64,000 nt of DNA, from positions 18,826,647-18,890,646 of the forward strand of contig NC_043970.1 of the NCBI RefSeq assembly GCF_902148855.1. Direction: 5' to 3'. The position numbers and the translations under genes were made by a program. Shown one piece after another: positions 60,561 through 64,000 of the stretch. Within the stretch, counting starts at the first letter, position 1. Each line of letters begins with the position of its first letter. The notes beneath the pieces were generated by a model, which searched no databases, was not told where the DNA came from, and was given only the letters and a program-made list of their open reading frames with translations. Origin of the DNA: Sphaeramia orbicularis (taxonomy: Eukaryota; Chordata; Actinopteri; Kurtiformes; Apogonidae).

Positions 60561-61580
60561 GCAGCCGAACGCCTCACACGCTAACTGAATTAACCAATCA
60601 TTGACGACGCTGCGCCGCTATTCTCCTGACTGACTCACACTTCACCCAATCGTCTCGTGCCTGCGCAGCTGGTCGCGGCCTGGGAGGGCGGGGCGAAGCG
60701 CTGCTCCGCAGCACAGCGGAAGAAAATGGCGGCCGTGGCTGCAGAGCCAGGAGCTGCGGCGGTTCCGACAACAACAACGGCGGCGGCGACCGACGATGAG
60801 GGCCCGCCAGAACCAGGCACAGCCGGACCGGGACTCACGGGGCCGCTGCTGGACATCGACGGACCGTCTGCGGAGTCTGTGGCGCCGCGGGCGGAGGACG
60901 GAGCGGACGGGGAGGAGCGCCGCCATGTCAGGCCGGAGCTGGAGCCCGCGGCGGGAAAAGCTCCGTCCGAAAGCTCCGTAGGAGACGACCTGAACTCGGG
61001 AAGTGGATCCCGGGTTGGCACGGAACGGTTCTCCTCGGGCGGAGGGGCGGATCAGGCGGCGTACCGGAGCGTCCCCGCAGACCCGCAGCCCTCCGCCGTG
61101 TTCCTGCACTCGGTCCCGGACCCCCCGCCCGTTACTGAGGCCGGGCTTTCCTTAGCAGAACCGGCAGAACCCACCACCAATGTGACGACAGACCGAGCCG
61201 AGACCGTGGGTCGGGACAGAGGCTATACAGCGCTGGTCCAGCCGGAGCTGCGGACCGGACCGGTTGAGGAAGACGGCACCGCGGACCGTCCAGTCCCGGA
61301 ACCGGACCAGGCTTACGGTAGAGACTGTGCGGGGTCCGATGAATTGCGGGAGTCTTCTCCGCCCGGCCGGTCCCCGAAGAGGAGGCTCCTAGCAGAGGAC
61401 AGATCCAGTGTGGCCGCAGCGGAGCCCGGACCCATGCAGGACATGATCAGCCTGAACCTGAACCCGGGCTCTGAGGTCCGGGTCTCCCTTGACCACGTGA
61501 TCGATGACGCACTGGTGGTTTCGTTCCGGGTGGGAGAGAAAGTGTTCTCAGGTGTTCTGATGGACGTGTCCAAAAGGTAT
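60560..61580 (+). promoter_or_regulatory. pwwp2a: CpG island over the pwwp2a promoter and exon 1
   Basis: An abrupt rise in G+C and in CpG density against AT-rich flanks, covering the start codon and all of exon 1. This is typical of an ubiquitously expressed vertebrate gene. Confidence 0.8.
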
Positions 61581-64000
61581 CATTTATGTCAAACCGGCCG
61601 ATTAGTGACCCAGTATGTGATATTTATTATGATGCTCATGTAGGTGTTCACGTAAGCTGATGAGGTTTTATTCAACATTTTCTATCTTACCAGAATCAGT
61701 TTGGATAGTACACACACAGACACAAATTACTTAAATGTACAATTGGATATTGTTCAGACATGTTTGACACTGATTCGTTCTGGCTTCAGTGCCAGTTCTA
61801 AAAATTAACTTTCAATTTTTTAGTAGAATATGACACATAATAGTACAAGTTAAGTGTATATCATGGCTTGGACGTTGTTTGCATACATAACATCTTTAAT
61901 ATGGATGTATAAAAGTTGTCTTAGCTGCTCCACTGACGCTGGTAAGGTTTAGTCCATAGATTTTGACTTTTTGAATCAAGCAATACATGATGTTTTTCAG
62001 TACTCAGTGGTCTCTAAACAGTTTAGACAGTAAAAGTATCATAGCTGGAATTAGTATCAAGCATCATGTCATTACATCGGTCGTCTGTTAGTGTAGCCAT
62101 ACATTTAATTAAATAATTAATTAATTCAATTAATGTGTCTGATTCAGGACAATGAAATAACATGTCAATATTCATCACTAATATAATTATTTTATTAAGT
62201 TACTTGTGTGAAATTCTGAGTGACTGTTCATTGACACAGTCGAGAGATTTAGGGCTTTTATTATGAAAGGTACTAATAGAACGTGTGGATCTGCAATGAG
62301 TCTTTGAGTTGTTTTGTAATTGTTTTAATTGAGAAGCTGAACAGCTTGAATGTGTTGAATATGAAAAAATGCAAGTCTCAAAGTTTGTGTAATATTAGTA
62401 AAATAAAACACTGTAAGAGCATTCAGTGTGTGTTATTAGGTTTTTAAAAAAGTATGAAAGTGATTAGAGAGACAGGCTCACAATAAATATATTACAAGGA
62501 TAAATTTGGAATTTTCATTGAGCAACATTGATCTGGAATTTTCTTTTTAGGCATTTTCACAGCAATTAAAACAAAAGTAGCGTGTTTCAATACTTATACT
62601 CATAGTGGAATATTTGTAGTGTTTTGAGAACTTTTGACCTATTTGTATAGATTATGACAGAAAATTATCCAGATTAAGTTATTCTTAAAGTGTTGAATGT
62701 TTCTCAGTTGTGTGAAATTCATCATACCCGAGTTTGAGTCCAAGATGTCAGGTGTTAAATACTGCGTCTCTAAGGTTCTCACCTCTTGTGTGCATTTGTG
62801 TGTTTGGTAGATTCGGCCCATACGGGATTCCCATTACGGTATTTCCTCGCCGTGATGACCGGAGCCGACCTCAGACATCTTTACAGTTGCCGTCAGATGC
62901 CGGTGAAGCCCCATCCATCAAACAGGAGGAGGTGACAGTGACTCCGCCCCCTCCTCACCCTTGGGGATCCAAACCGCCACCGCTGTTCCAGGAGGGGGCA
63001 CCATATCCCCCTCCTCTGTTCATCAGGGACACCTACAATCAGGCCTTACCTCAGCCGCCGCCGCGTAAAATCAAGCGGCCAAAGCGCCGCTACCGCTGCG
63101 AGGAGCCCACCTCCATCATGAACGCCATCAAACTCCGCCCCCGCCAGGTGCTCTGCGACAAGTGCAAAGGTGTGGTATCGTCGGCCGGGCACCGGGAGGC
63201 GCGGCGGGGCCCTGTGGACCTGAGGGGTGAGGAGGCATCCAGACGGCGGCGGCCACCTGAGGTTCCGTTGTGTGCCGAGCTGAAACGGCTGCGAACAGAT
63301 GACCGCCCAGCACGTAGCGCCACAGACCGCCGTTCAGCATCAGGGATACGTGTGTCATCTTCATCGTCATCATCAGCGTCAACACGCCGCGTCCTGAGGG
63401 GTGTGGCATCATCCTCGTCCTCGTCGCCATCCTCAGCTGGCCGCATGCACCTGAAGCTGAACTCTAAGAAGGTTCTGTCCAAAGATCGCTCCAAAGCTTG
63501 CCAAGTGCTCAACAAGCTGGCAAGGAGCTCTGCACCGCCGCATCGTCGGCCCAAAGACCAGAACCACAGCCAGAGCCAGGACCAGGACAGCACCAAGGCT
63601 GTGACTCGAGCTGCCGCCCTGCAGAACCACAACCAGAAGGTCCACTTCACGAGGCGGCTGCAGCACCGGAGCGCTGCCATGGCTGCTGGCGGCCCGAGCA
63701 CGGCATTACCACCCAGAATGCGCCTCAAACCTCAAAGGTACCGTACAGATGACACGGCGCCATGCCCTGCACCCTCCTCCTCCTGCTCCGCCCCCTCCCC
63801 GCCCAAACACAGGCCTGCTTTAAGCCCCGATCCCTGTCCGGCCACAGACACACCCCCTGCCTCAGACACACCCCCCTCCTCTGTTTCCATGGAGACTGAT
63901 ACAGCCCGCACTGCTGAGGAGGAGGGGGTGGAGTCTGAAAGGGGGGTGGAGCCTCCCTCCTCCTCCTCCTCTTCTTCTTCTTCCCTGGACTCTGCCCCCT
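60726..64000 (+). CDS. pwwp2a: PWWP domain-containing protein 2A, N-terminal part
   Basis: Exon 1 is 60726-61576 (start ATG 60726, MAAVAAEPGAAAVPTTTTAA). Exon 2 begins at 62811 after gtttggtag, joins in phase at VSKR-FGPYGIPITVFP, and stays open to the window end. Exon 1 ends with PGSEVRVSLDHVIDDALVVS then GEKVFSGVLMDVSKR. Exon 2 carries PPLFQEGAPYPPPLFIRDTY, PPPRKIKRPKRR, EEPTSIMNAIKLRPRQVLCD and KVHFTRRLQHRS. These match PWWP2A rather than PWWP2B as I remember both. Family role: a chromatin reader binding H2A.Z nucleosomes and H3K36me3, linked to NuRD-type complexes. The zinc-finger-like CDKCK and the Arg/Ser-rich middle are present. The PWWP domain itself lies beyond the window. A GTG at 60657 is in frame upstream, but the ATG has the conserved N-terminus. 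Confidence 0.93.
61577..62810 (+). other. pwwp2a intron 1
   Basis: A GT-AG intron, AT-rich, without recognisable repeats or exons. Confidence 0.6.

Noticed and set aside
60635-61109. Antisense open frames of 128 and 155 codons over pwwp2a exon 1
   Set aside because: Produced by the high G+C of the CpG island. The sense frame matches a known protein.
63090-63728. Antisense 212-codon frame over pwwp2a exon 2
   Set aside because: Shadow of the Arg/Ser-rich sense frame, with no domain.

Overview
The window is vertebrate nuclear DNA, almost certainly from a ray-finned (teleost) fish. It carries split genes with GT-AG introns and vertebrate proteins. It also holds a fish-type FISNA-NACHT-LRR-B30.2 NOD-like receptor and many short non-autonomous DNA transposons of the kinds common in spiny-rayed fishes. 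No bacterial operon, CRISPR array or prokaryotic system is present. Gene identities come from remembered protein families, not from a search.

Layout, left to right. (1) rcc1l, minus strand: five coding exons (221 codons) between 136 and 6020, running off the left edge. (2) An apparently intact NOD-like receptor gene, plus strand, 12683-20189: ten coding exons, 1136 residues, all splice phases compatible. (3) mat2b, minus strand, 24785-29902: seven coding exons, 336 residues, with a second in-phase first exon at 30248-30277 that looks like the conserved short isoform. (4) prob1, plus strand, 34874-38533: three coding exons, 816 residues, with an in-frame 42-nt minisatellite. (5) slc23a1, minus strand, 41300-54455: fourteen coding exons, 617 residues, tail-to-tail with prob1. 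(6) pwwp2a, plus strand, from 60726: CpG-rich first exon and a long second exon that runs off the right edge before the PWWP domain. The prob1-slc23a1 pairing matches human 5q31 as I remember it and supports the prob1 name.

The six genes do not form a pathway. They cover mitochondrial RCC1-like function, innate immune sensing, the S-adenosylmethionine synthetase regulatory subunit, a proline-rich basic protein, vitamin C transport and a chromatin reader.

The most informative non-genic content is a layered transposon record. There are hAT-type elements with 8-bp target duplications, TTAA-flanked elements, a TA-flanked foldback element with arms of about 170 bp, a Tc1/mariner-superfamily element, LINE fragments and a probable solo LTR. 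Several are nested, and in three cases a paralogous copy of the host repeat supplies the empty site. I found no convincing new biological system. The best leads are the unclassified repeat family disrupted by different insertions in two of its three copies, a repeat with a small membrane-protein-like reading frame in a slc23a1 intron, the prob1 coding minisatellite, and a near-perfect hairpin at 59157-59216.
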